NCBI GenBank assembly: GCA_947480015.1 | Contig: CANKBS010000006.1 | Coordinates: 1-64,000, forward strand | Length of the DNA: 64,000 bases | DNA from: Sphingobacteriaceae bacterium | GTDB lineage: Bacteria; Bacteroidota; Bacteroidia; B-17B0; Aurantibacillaceae | Direction of reading: 5' to 3' | Translations under genes and position numbers: made by a program | Shown: positions 21,129 through 30,407 of the stretch, piece by piece | Layout: each line of letters begins with the position of its first letter | Position numbering within the stretch: position 1 is the first letter of the stretch | The notes under the pieces: generated by a model | The model's input: the letters and a program-made list of their open reading frames with translations, nothing else | Database searches by the model: none | Told to the model about the DNA's origin: nothing

Positions 21129-21525
21129 TTTCTGCTTAATGGAATCTTCTTAAAACTTGCCAACTACATGTTTATTTGTGAGTAGTGGCGAATATAAATG
21201 TCATTCAATAAACAAATATTCATGTCAAGATTTATCTGAACGTATTCTTTGCTGAATTCATTCTCCTTCGTTCCTTAGATAGTTACTCAGGAGACTTTAC
21301 ACGTATAAATTTAATGTAACTCTATTTTAAAATCATGCGTTGCTCCGCAGAAGCAAACTATTTGTCATAAAAAATCAGGCAATCCATTTAAGCTCCATAG
21401 GAGCGTCCTGTTTGACACCTCATTAAGTTTAACCTGCTATAGTTGTACATAGTATGTGTATTATTAAACTAGTACCACATTAAGTTAATGTGTACATTAC
21501 CACAGTATATTTAAACACAAAAATT

Positions 21526-21966
21526 ATGGCAAAGAAAGCAGCTAAGAAAATAGCTAAGAAAGCAGTAAAGAAGCTTGCAAGCAAAAAAGCAAGTCCAAAA
21601 AAAGCAGCACCAAAAAAGAAAGCAGCCACAAAAAAAGTGGATGAAAAGAAAATAAAATACTGGGCCCTGGTTGAATTCATGAAAAAAGGCACCGATAAAT
21701 GGGTGAAGGTAAATCTGGTTTTTAATGAACCCATCTCTCAAGCCGAAATGCTCGATTTTGCCAATAGTTTTGTGGTGAAAAAAATGAAGGGACAATTAAT
21801 CAGCATTGATAAATACATTTATGATTGTTGGATTAATGAAATCATTCATCAGGTAGATAACATTAAACCCGAAATGGGCCGCTACCTGCCTTTTGGATCG
21901 GCTATTAATGAAGATGGCATTTATGAAGATATCTTACGTTTAAATCCACAACTGAAAGTGAAATAA
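21526..21966 (+). CDS. Protein with histone H1-like Lys/Ala-rich N-terminus and an uncharacterised C-terminal domain
   Basis: MAKKAAKKIAKKAVKKLASKKASPKKAAPKKKAATKK followed by a non-basic domain KYWALVEFMKKGTDKWVKVNLVFNEPIS.... Confidence 0.75.
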   Translation: MAKKAAKKIAKKAVKKLASKKASPKKAAPKKKAATKKVDEKKIKYWALVEFMKKGTDKWVKVNLVFNEPISQAEMLDFANSFVVKKMKGQLISIDKYIYDCWINEIIHQVDNIKPEMGRYLPFGSAINEDGIYEDILRLNPQLKVK

Positions 21967-21993
21967 AACCCAAATTTCTTTAGCCTTAATAGC

Positions 21994-23676
21994 ATGGCTT
22001 TATTGACCGATATTTTAAAATTATGTGCAGGGATTGGTTTGTTTCTTTTGTCCATGTATTTAATTGAAGAGGCTTTAAAGAATTTGTCGGGACGAAATTT
22101 TAAACTTTTTTTACAGCGTATTACCAAAAACAGAGCAGGGGCAGTGGCCGGAGGGGCCATTGTGACCGGCGTGTTGCAAAGCAGTTCCATGGTTTCACTC
22201 ATGGTACTTGCCTTTGTGGGGGCCGGGGTGTTTACTATGAAAAATGCCATGGCCATTATTCTTGGTGCCAACTTGGGTACCACGCTCGACAGTTGGTTAG
22301 TGGCCGGTTTGGGCTTTAAAGTCAACATCGAAATAGCAGCCTACCCCGCTGTTTTTGTTGGGGGACTGCTCTTGATCATTTTCAACAAGCGTAAATCTAT
22401 TCAAAATATTTCTTATTTCATGATTGGTTTTGGTTTGTTATTCATTGCCCTTTCCTTTATGAAAACAGCCATGGAAGGACAGGTGACTCACTTTAATTTA
22501 GCTAGCTACTCAAGCATGCCGCCACTTGTTTTTTTAGGCATTGGTTTTATGATCACGCTATTGGTGCAATCAAGTTCTGTTACAATGGCTCTAACGCTTA
22601 GCGCACTTCATGTGGGGGCCATTTCTTTTTTGCCCGCTGCCGCTTTGGTATTGGGTTCTGAAACCGGAACCGCCATTAAAATTTTACTGGGTGGCATTGG
22701 CGGTTATGCCTCTAAAAAAAGGGTGGTACTAGGCAATTTATTATTTAATGTATTTCTCACCATTTTCGCTTTTGTTTTATTAAAACCCATTTTATATTTA
22801 ATTACAGATCTTCTGCAGATAACTGATCCACTCATTGGATTGGTGACCTTCTCGAGTTTTGTTAACCTCATGTCTATTCTTATCTTTCTGCCATTTCTTA
22901 ATCACTTTGTAAAATTTTTGGAGCAGTTTTATATGGGTGCCGATACCTCAGCCACAGCCTTTATTGACAGTTCTGCCTTAAAAGAACCACATACAGCTCT
23001 TGATTTGTTTAAAAAGGAAACGGCTTTTTTTATCCATGATTCTGTTCTATTCAATTTAATGGCGTTTAGTATCAATCCGACTGAAACTGAAAATAAGTCT
23101 GAATTTAAAATGCTGAATGAGAAAAGAAAGTTTATTGAAAAAACTCAGGAAGCTCAGTACGAATTTTTGAAACAATGGCAAGGTGAGCTACAAGCCTATT
23201 ATCTTGACTTGCGAAATAAAATTGATGCGACTCAAGCCCCGGTTATTAATCAATATATCTCGGCAGTGCGCTCTGCCATGTATTCAGTAAAGTGCATAAA
23301 AGATATTGGTAGTAATATTAACAACCTTAGCAGGTCTTCCAAAGACATAAAATTTTCATTTTATTTAAACAATCAAAAACAAAGCGAAGATCTTTATAAG
23401 GCACTTGAGAAATTATTGATTGCAAAAGAACAGATACTGTTTAAAAATATGGAAGTTATTTTTGAACAAATCCAAAAGAATTACAGCCTTAGTCTGGAAA
23501 ATTTTTACAAATCGGCTGAAACGGCTCCCGTTGATGATATTGACCTGACTATAGCGATTAATTTTAACCGTGAATTATTCACCTCAAATAAAGCCATGCT
23601 AATGGCAGTAAAAGATTTTTTATTGGAAGAAGATCAAGCCCGACAACTCAACGATCTTTTGTTTTACAAAACGTAA
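21994..23676 (+). CDS. Na/Pi cotransporter family protein with PhoU-like C-terminus
   Basis: Paired GVLQSSSMVSLMVLAFVGAG / LLVQSSSVTMALTLSA repeats and GANLGTTLDSW. Confidence 0.93.
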   Translation: MALLTDILKLCAGIGLFLLSMYLIEEALKNLSGRNFKLFLQRITKNRAGAVAGGAIVTGVLQSSSMVSLMVLAFVGAGVFTMKNAMAIILGANLGTTLDSWLVAGLGFKVNIEIAAYPAVFVGGLLLIIFNKRKSIQNISYFMIGFGLLFIALSFMKTAMEGQVTHFNLASYSSMPPLVFLGIGFMITLLVQSSSVTMALTLSALHVGAISFLPAAALVLGSETGTAIKILLGGIGGYASKKRVVLGNLLFNVFLTIFAFVLLKPILYLITDLLQITDPLIGLVTFSSFVNLMSILIFLPFLNHFVKFLEQFYMGADTSATAFIDSSALKEPHTALDLFKKETAFFIHDSVLFNLMAFSINPTETENKSEFKMLNEKRKFIEKTQEAQYEFLKQWQGELQAYYLDLRNKIDATQAPVINQYISAVRSAMYSVKCIKDIGSNINNLSRSSKDIKFSFYLNNQKQSEDLYKALEKLLIAKEQILFKNMEVIFEQIQKNYSLSLENFYKSAETAPVDDIDLTIAINFNRELFTSNKAMLMAVKDFLLEEDQARQLNDLLFYKT

Positions 23677-23867
23677 TTTTCGCATTTATAGTTCGCAAAT
23701 AAAGCCTGCGAGGGAATACCCTAAAAATTAAGCACGGCGCTTAAAATTATCCAATTGATTATCAATTAATTTAATTAAAAACTTAATAAAATTAAAATAA
23801 ATATTAATTTTATTAATATTTGTATTTACATTTGTGAGGTAATCTGTGCTATTTAATAATTTCAACC

Positions 23868-24155
23868 ATGTCAAAAGAAAAAAAAATGCCGCAGAATTGC
23901 CCGAGCTGTGAAACAAAAATGAAGGTCAAAAAATTAGTTTGTCCGCATTGTGAAACCGAGGTAGAAGGTCTTTTTAATTTTCCGGTGCTTTCTTCTTTAA
24001 ATAACGAGGACCAACTTTTTATTTTAGATTTTATTAAAGTTGGCGGTAGTTTAAAAGAAATGGCTTCTGCCATGAAACTCAGTTATCCCACCATCCGCAA
24101 CCAACTCGACGAGATCATTCATCGTATTAACAGCTTTCAAAAAAATAGTAAATAA
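23868..24155 (+). CDS. DUF2089-like zinc-ribbon/HTH regulator
   Basis: CPSCETKM...CPHCETEVEGLF followed by SLKEMASAMKLSYPTIRNQLDEII. Confidence 0.85.
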   Translation: MSKEKKMPQNCPSCETKMKVKKLVCPHCETEVEGLFNFPVLSSLNNEDQLFILDFIKVGGSLKEMASAMKLSYPTIRNQLDEIIHRINSFQKNSK

Positions 24156-24160
24156 AGACC

Positions 24161-24757
24161 ATGAAAAAATTACTCTTTAATCCCTTTGAAAAATACGCAG
24201 GTTCGCTTTCGGTATTCATCGCATTACTCATCCTTTTTCTTTCATCACTGGTAGCCAATCTTGGCATGATTCATTTCGATGGGGTGATCGACATGCACCT
24301 AGGTGCCGAAACCACTTTTATGTATTCGTTTTTAGAAGGCCTCATTGATTGGCTTTGTATGGTGCTGTTCATTTACCTCTCGGCCTTAATCTTTTCGCCT
24401 TCCTCCATTCGTTTGGTGGATGTGCTTGGCACACAAGGCATGGCACGCTTTCCCTTTTTTATAACCGGCATCTTCAGCTGGCTCATCTCCACCGAAAAAA
24501 TGGAAAAATTTATTCAGTATAAAGTCTTGCATCAGGGCGAATCGGTTGAGATCACGGTTCTGGACGGTCTCGCTTTTGGTCTGGTATCGCTCATCACCCT
24601 TACCTGCCTTATCTGGATGATCTACCTGATGTTTAAAGCCTATGCCGTATCCTGCAACATGAAAGGTGGCAAAGCCGTTTCTTCGTTTATAGTAAGTCTG
24701 TTATTGGCGGAAATTCTTTCCAAAGCACTTCTTTATTTTTTATATAAATCGGCTTAA
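24161..24757 (+). CDS. YIP1-like membrane protein
   Basis: Five hydrophobic segments, co-directional with the DUF2089 gene. Confidence 0.55.
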   Translation: MKKLLFNPFEKYAGSLSVFIALLILFLSSLVANLGMIHFDGVIDMHLGAETTFMYSFLEGLIDWLCMVLFIYLSALIFSPSSIRLVDVLGTQGMARFPFFITGIFSWLISTEKMEKFIQYKVLHQGESVEITVLDGLAFGLVSLITLTCLIWMIYLMFKAYAVSCNMKGGKAVSSFIVSLLLAEILSKALLYFLYKSA

Positions 24758-24758
24758 T

Positions 24759-25271
24759 ATGAAAAACGACATTCTTTTTTCTGAACAACAATTCTGGGGA
24801 CCGGTGGCTTATTTGGTAGTGATACTCGTGAATCTTATTGTGTTTTTCGCTCTGTTGAAAGCTAAAACCAATAAAGCCGGCATCCCGCTTAAAGCCTGGC
24901 AAATGAAGCTCAAATGGGTGTTTATGTCAATCTTTTTTTTAGGAAGTATTTATTTTATGAGTTTCCGCTTAGAAACACAAATTAAAGCCGAAGGTATTTA
25001 TGTGCGCTTTTTCCCTCAACAACTCAGCTATAAGTTGTATGCTTTTTCTGATATAAAAAGTATCGAAGTTCGCGAATACAGTCCCATGGCTGAATTTGGC
25101 GGTTGGGGCTTTAAAGGCAGCGATGAAAATAAAGCCATCAATGCCTCCGGAAATAAAGGAATTCAACTTATCTTCAACAACGGAAAAAAATTACTCATCG
25201 GAACCAATAAAGAAAAAGAAGCCGGTGAGGCTTTATTAAAAATGAATAAATTATCAAATCTAAAATACTAG
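24759..25271 (+). CDS. Two-TM membrane protein with a PH-like C-terminal domain
   Basis: TM segments then EGIYVRFFPQQLSYKLYAFSDIKSIEVREYSPMAEFGGWGFKG. Confidence 0.65.
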   Translation: MKNDILFSEQQFWGPVAYLVVILVNLIVFFALLKAKTNKAGIPLKAWQMKLKWVFMSIFFLGSIYFMSFRLETQIKAEGIYVRFFPQQLSYKLYAFSDIKSIEVREYSPMAEFGGWGFKGSDENKAINASGNKGIQLIFNNGKKLLIGTNKEKEAGEALLKMNKLSNLKY

Positions 25272-25280
25272 TCAATTATC

Positions 25281-26651
25281 ATGAAAAGAATTCAAATGGC
25301 CTTCATTGCAAGCTGCTTAGCAGCGACATCTAATTTCTCGTATGCTCAGGAAAGTCCCGCTATAGGAGGTGGTTGGAGCGGTGTATTAAAAACTCCGGGA
25401 GGAAATCTTGATCTTATTTTTAAAATTGTGCAAGAAAAAAACACCATTCACGTTAAAATGGATGTGCCGGCTCAACATGCTATGGCAATCCAAGCTAGTA
25501 AATCTGTTTTAAAAGGCGATAGTTTAGTCATTGGTTTTGATATGATGCAGGCCATATTTAAAGGAAAGTATGTGAAAGACAGTGCTTATTTTAAAGGTGT
25601 TTGGCAACAAGGCGCAATTTCGCTTCCTATAAATTTATCTAAGTATCTTATTAAAGAGCCTTTACTCTCGCATCCACAGGAACCTAAGCCTCCTTATAAT
25701 TATAATAAAGAGGATATTAGTTTTGAAAACACGAAAGCTAAAATAAAATTAGCAGGCACCTTTACCTGGCCCAAACTCAAAAGAAATGTGCCGGTGGTGA
25801 TTTTAATAACAGGCTCTGGACCCCAAAACAGAGATGAGGAACTGATGGGTCACAAACCTTTTTTAGTTTTGGCCGATTATTTAACCAGTAACGATATTGC
25901 CGTGCTGCGTTTCGACGACAGAGGAGTAGGGGCTTCGGGAGGAACTTTTTCTACGGCTACCAGTAATGATTTTGCAAGTGATGTGGAGGCCGCTATTCAG
26001 TACCTCATGAAGCGTAAAGAAATTGATGTAAAGAAGATTGGTTTAATAGGACACAGTGAAGGTGGACTTATAGCACCCATGGTGGCAAGTCAGTCGAAGG
26101 ATGTTGCATTTGTAGTGATGCTGGCCGGACCCGGTGTTAAAGGCTCAGAGGTAATTGCTCTGCAAGCCACAGCAATTGGCAAAGAAGCGGGCATGACTCC
26201 CGAAGAATTAAAAACAGCGGGTGATTTAAACCGGAAAATTTATGCCATCGCCATGCGCAATTCAGTAAAGGCGGCTGATTCCATTAAGTTTCTGATGAAA
26301 GAAACGGGTATGGATGATCAAAGCATCAAAGCTCAAACACAATCTATTTTATCTCCCTGGTACCGCGGCTTTTTGGCCAGCGATCCAACGCTGTATTTGT
26401 CTAAAGTCGACTGTCCTTTTTTTGCTTTGAATGGAAAAAAAGATTTACAAGTTGTTTACAAAGAAAATTTAGCCGGTATTGAAAAGGCGCTTGTAAATAA
26501 TAAAAACCATCAGGTAAAAGCCTACGATGGCTTAAATCATTTGTTTCAACATTGCGCAAGCGGCGCTCCTTCAGAGTATGGAACCATTGAAGAAACCATG
26601 TCGCAAGAAGTTATGAGTGATATTGGAAACTGGATCTTGTTATTGAAATAA
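25281..26651 (+). CDS. Secreted alpha/beta hydrolase
   Basis: Signal peptide; ILITGSGPQNRDEE, FDDRGVGAS, GLIGHSEGGLIAP. Confidence 0.9.
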   Translation: MKRIQMAFIASCLAATSNFSYAQESPAIGGGWSGVLKTPGGNLDLIFKIVQEKNTIHVKMDVPAQHAMAIQASKSVLKGDSLVIGFDMMQAIFKGKYVKDSAYFKGVWQQGAISLPINLSKYLIKEPLLSHPQEPKPPYNYNKEDISFENTKAKIKLAGTFTWPKLKRNVPVVILITGSGPQNRDEELMGHKPFLVLADYLTSNDIAVLRFDDRGVGASGGTFSTATSNDFASDVEAAIQYLMKRKEIDVKKIGLIGHSEGGLIAPMVASQSKDVAFVVMLAGPGVKGSEVIALQATAIGKEAGMTPEELKTAGDLNRKIYAIAMRNSVKAADSIKFLMKETGMDDQSIKAQTQSILSPWYRGFLASDPTLYLSKVDCPFFALNGKKDLQVVYKENLAGIEKALVNNKNHQVKAYDGLNHLFQHCASGAPSEYGTIEETMSQEVMSDIGNWILLLK

Positions 26652-26661
26652 CACACACTAT

Positions 26662-26760
26662 TTAACCACAATGACCACAAAGAAACGGCACAAAGGACAC
26701 AATGTTAGTAAAGATTACATTGTGTCCTCTGCGAAAAACTTTGTGTCCTCCGTGGTTAAA
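26662..26760. repeat. Long imperfect inverted repeat (TTTAACCAC...GTGGTTAAA)
   Basis: Outer TTTAACCAC/GTGGTTAAA and inner AGGACACAATGT/ACATTGTGTCCT arms around a short loop. Confidence 0.8.
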
Positions 26761-26780
26761 AGAGTTGAAAGCTAAACGAA

Positions 26781-27170
26781 GCCAGCGGAAGAATCTATTC
26801 TGTGGAACAGCTAGCCTCCAATAAGGGCAGAACTTCAGGCCAGTTTCATTGCCGTGTACCCTCATTTGACGGTAGATATATAGTGCTGCGTCATTCAGAC
26901 GCCGCAACAGAGCGATTTCGAAGGCGGCGGAAGAATCTGTACTTAGAGGCTGCTAGCCATACGGCAAGGGCAGACTCATCAGGCCAGGTCAATATTCCTG
27001 TGCCCTCTGAGTGACGGTAAATTTATAGCACCTCGTCATTCAGACGCCGCATGGGAGCGATTTCGAAGGCGGCGGAAGAATCTGCACTTAGAGGCTGCTA
27101 GCCATACGGCAAGGGCAGACTCATCAGGCCACGTTCATTTTCCTTTGCCCTCTGAGTGACGCAGGCTTTT
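26781..27170. repeat. About three imperfect tandem copies of a 142-145 bp non-coding unit
   Basis: (GC)GGAAGAATCT recurs at about 26786, 26928 and 27073. Copies 2 and 3 share CTTAGAGGCTGCTAGCCATACGGCAAGGGCAGACTCATCAGGCCA...TGCCCTCTGAGTGACG. Confidence 0.85.
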
Positions 27171-27312
27171 AGTTTCAGCACAGAAGATTTTTTAAAAGTT
27201 AAAAATTAAAATAACAAAAAAAGACAATTTTTAATTACGCATTTCGCGCCAGGGATGTGGCGGGTTTAGTTCTTTTTGCCGCTTGCCTCTTCTGCGGCAA
27301 AAAAACCGCAGC

Positions 27313-27387
27313 AGGGCAGCAAGCCTGTGGCTTGATGAGCCGGCCTCTGCCTTGAGCCCAGAGCAGCCCGCCCGGGCGCCCAAAAAA
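27313..27387 (+). repeat. GC-rich dispersed hairpin repeat, copy A
   Basis: AGGGCAGCAAGCCTGTGGCTTGATGAGCCGGCCTCTGCCTTGAGCCC...CAGCCCGCCCGGGCGCCCAAA; shares blocks with 44871-44960 and, inverted, 34377-34558. Confidence 0.85.
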
Positions 27388-27566
27388 TGAAAGGATATAC
27401 GTTACTTCCCAAACTGCAAAAAAAATGAAAATTCTGAAATCTGTAAAAATTAATCCCCTCATTTTTAATCATTTGACCAAAAAACCGTGTTAAAAATTAA
27501 TCATTTGATTAAAATGGTTGATTAATTTAAAATTCCGACTTAATTTTGTGTCGGATCTTTTACCTC

Positions 27567-28178
27567 ATGGCTAAAAAAACAAATACCGAAATCAAAGCTT
27601 CTACCGAAGAAAAAATTAAAGAAGCGGCCCGTACCGTGTTTACCAAAAAAGGCTATGCCGGCACCCGCACCCGCGATATTGCCGAAGAAGCAGGCATTAA
27701 CCTGGCACTTTTAAATTATTATTTCCGCAGCAAAGAAAAATTGTTTAAAGTGGTGATGATCGAAAAAATGCAGAAACTCTTCGGCATCTTATCTCCAACC
27801 CTTAACGATGCGACTACCAGTCTGGATCAAAAAATAGTATTGATCGTGAACCTCTATGCCGATATGCTACTCAAAAATCCCGACCTTCCCATATTTGTGT
27901 TGAGTGAATTAAATCTTAATCACGATGGTTTTGGTAGCGACTTTCAACCGCATAAAATTTTGGGTGAATCGGTGTTTGTAAAACAATTGCATGCCAAACG
28001 TCCCGATATGAATCCCCTGCAATTTGTATCGGGCATTTTAGGCATGATTATTTTTCCTTTTATTGCTAAACCCATTTTCAAAAAAGCCATTGGCAGCGAA
28101 AAGGCTTTTGAAGCCATGATCAACGAACGCCGGGCCCTCATCCCCAAATGGGTGAAAGCCATACTCAAAACTAAATAA
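27567..28178 (+). CDS. TetR/AcrR family transcriptional regulator
   Basis: IKEAARTVFTKKGYAGTRTRDIAEEAGINLALLNYYFRSKEKLFKVV. Start taken at MAKKTNTE. Confidence 0.95.
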   Translation: MAKKTNTEIKASTEEKIKEAARTVFTKKGYAGTRTRDIAEEAGINLALLNYYFRSKEKLFKVVMIEKMQKLFGILSPTLNDATTSLDQKIVLIVNLYADMLLKNPDLPIFVLSELNLNHDGFGSDFQPHKILGESVFVKQLHAKRPDMNPLQFVSGILGMIIFPFIAKPIFKKAIGSEKAFEAMINERRALIPKWVKAILKTK

Positions 28179-29476
28179 TGAATCACCATGCAAAACCTTT
28201 TAAACATAAAACCATGAACATGCAACGGATCGCCTTTCTGTTTTGGATCTTTGTTTTGCCACTTTGCTCACAAACAAATAACAGCCTGGCACTTGAGGAC
28301 TGTTATAAACTGGCCAAACAAAATTATCCTTTGGTAAAACAACGCGAACTCATCGAGAAGAGTAAAGACTATTCGGTTCAAAATGCCGGTAAGGGTTATT
28401 TCCCTCAGCTTAACATCAATGGGCAGGCCAGCTACCAGTCGGCCGTTACACAAATTCCCATTCAGATCCCCGGCATGAACATTCCTTCTTTAAGCAAAGA
28501 TCAATACAAACTCTATGGCGAGATCAACCAGCCGCTTTACGATGGGGGCCTGGTAAAATCTCAAAAATTGATTCAGGAAACCAATGCCGGTGTTGAACTG
28601 CAGAAGCTGGACGTGGAATTGTATAAATTAAAAGAACGCATTAACCAGTTGTTTTTTGGCATTCTTATGATGGACGAGCAATTAAAACAAGTGGAGCTTT
28701 TAAAAAAGGATCTTCAAAGCGCGGTAGCTAAAACCGAAGCTTCCATAGCCAATGGCATTGCCTTTAAAAACAACCTCGATATTTTAAAAGTAGAACAATT
28801 AAAAATTGAACAACGCGCCATCGAATACAAGGCCAATCGCTCGGCCTATCTTCAAATGCTGGGCTTGTTCCTAAACCAAGCCTTAGATGTAAACACACAA
28901 CTGCTAAAACCACAAAATAAATTGGCTTCCCAAAACATTAGTCGCCCTGAATTACTTTTATTCGATCAGCAAAAAAAGAATGTCGATCTGCAGAACGATG
29001 TACTTCGTTCAAGGGTCTTACCAAAATTTAATCTCTTTTTACAAGCGGGTTATGGTCGCCCGGCTTTAAACATGCTTAGTAATACCTTCGAAAGTTATTA
29101 TATCGGCGGCCTGCGTCTCAACTGGTCATTAAGCGGCTTATACACTTTAAAAAACGACAAAGCCATCTTGGATCTTTCACGCAAAAACATCGATCTGCAA
29201 AAAGAACTGTTTATCTACAATACCAATCTGAGTTTAAAACAGCAAAGCGCCGAGGTGCAAAAATTAAGCGAACTGTTGCGTTCCGACGATGAGATCATTA
29301 CGCTTCGTTCACGCATAAAAACCACCAGCAGCGCGCAACTGGCGAATGGTGTGATCAGTAGCAACGATTATGTGCGGGAGTTAAATGCCGAAGATCAGGC
29401 CAGGGAAACAAAAATTTTACACGACGTACAATTGCTGATGGCTCAGTACAATCAACAAACCACAGCCGGTGAATAA
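28178..29476 (+). CDS. TolC family outer membrane efflux protein
   Basis: LALEDCYKLAKQNYPLVKQRE; coiled-coil TolC pattern. The start may be 28214 or 28220. Confidence 0.92.
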   Translation: MNHHAKPFKHKTMNMQRIAFLFWIFVLPLCSQTNNSLALEDCYKLAKQNYPLVKQRELIEKSKDYSVQNAGKGYFPQLNINGQASYQSAVTQIPIQIPGMNIPSLSKDQYKLYGEINQPLYDGGLVKSQKLIQETNAGVELQKLDVELYKLKERINQLFFGILMMDEQLKQVELLKKDLQSAVAKTEASIANGIAFKNNLDILKVEQLKIEQRAIEYKANRSAYLQMLGLFLNQALDVNTQLLKPQNKLASQNISRPELLLFDQQKKNVDLQNDVLRSRVLPKFNLFLQAGYGRPALNMLSNTFESYYIGGLRLNWSLSGLYTLKNDKAILDLSRKNIDLQKELFIYNTNLSLKQQSAEVQKLSELLRSDDEIITLRSRIKTTSSAQLANGVISSNDYVRELNAEDQARETKILHDVQLLMAQYNQQTTAGE

Positions 29477-29513
29477 TTAAAACAAAATAGTTTACCATTT
29501 AAAAACGATCAAC

Positions 29514-30404
29514 ATGAACAAAGTAATTTTAATCCTTAGTGTAGCTTTAAGTCTGTTTGCCTGTAAAAGCGGCAAAAACAACTACGATGCCAGCGGCACT
29601 TTCGAAGCCGTAGAAACCATGGTGAGCGCCGAAGCTACGGGTACCATAAAAGCATTTAAAGTGGAAGAGGGGCAGACTTTAAAAGAAAATGAACAGGTGG
29701 GCTACATTGATAGTTTGCAGTTATTTTTAAAACGCAAACAATTGCAGGCTCAGATAAAAGCATTACTAAGCAAAAAGCCCGATATCGCGGTTCAGATTGC
29801 AGCTACACAAGAGCAAATCAAACAAGCCGAGCACGAACAAAAACGCATAGCCGGTTTATTAAAAGCCGATGCAGCTTCTCAAAAACAGATGGATGATATC
29901 ACCTCACAACTAGCCATCCTTAAAAAACAACTCGAAGCTCAGGAATCTTCACTGGGCATCAGTTCCGGCAGTCTTAATGAAGAAACCACACCCATTAGCA
30001 TTCAAATAGAACAGTTGAACGATCAGTTACAAAAATGCCGCATCATCAATCCCATTAAAGGAACCATACTTACCAAATACGCAGAAGTGAATGAAATGGC
30101 TGTGGCCGGAAAACCTTTGTATAAACTCGCAGACCTTTCTACCATTATTTTAAGAGCCTATGTAACCGGTGACCAGTTTTCGCAATTAAAACTCAATCAA
30201 AATGTAAACGTTTTGGTAGATGACAGCAAAGGCAATTACCGCGAGTATGCCGGTGTATTGGAGTGGATCAGCGATAAAGCAGAGTTCACGCCTAAAACCA
30301 TTCAGACCAAAGACGAAAGAGCTAACCTGGTGTATGCCACAAAAATTAAAGTGATCAATGATGGTCTGCTTAAAATTGGCATGTACGGCGAAGTAAAATT
30401 CTAA
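29514..30404 (+). CDS. HlyD-family efflux periplasmic adaptor lipoprotein
   Basis: LFACKSGKNN lipobox; ASGTFEAVETMVSAEATGTIKAFKVEEGQTLKENEQVGYIDS. Confidence 0.92.
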   Translation: MNKVILILSVALSLFACKSGKNNYDASGTFEAVETMVSAEATGTIKAFKVEEGQTLKENEQVGYIDSLQLFLKRKQLQAQIKALLSKKPDIAVQIAATQEQIKQAEHEQKRIAGLLKADAASQKQMDDITSQLAILKKQLEAQESSLGISSGSLNEETTPISIQIEQLNDQLQKCRIINPIKGTILTKYAEVNEMAVAGKPLYKLADLSTIILRAYVTGDQFSQLKLNQNVNVLVDDSKGNYREYAGVLEWISDKAEFTPKTIQTKDERANLVYATKIKVINDGLLKIGMYGEVKF

Positions 30405-30407
30405 AAA

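Noticed and set aside
21480-21795. Minus-strand Phe/Ala-rich ORFs (21480-21734, 21511-21795)
   Set aside because: Antisense artefacts of the Lys-rich H1-like tail.
26802-27014. ORF 26802-27014 (plus)
   Set aside because: Lies wholly in the tandem non-coding repeat and has no protein-like features.
26781-27170. CRISPR array
   Set aside because: The units are 142-145 bp with similarity across the whole unit, without short constant repeats and unique spacers, and no cas genes are present.
27235-27472. ORFs 27235-27462 and 27266-27472 (minus)
   Set aside because: Overlapping frames over the GC-rich repeat with implausible composition.
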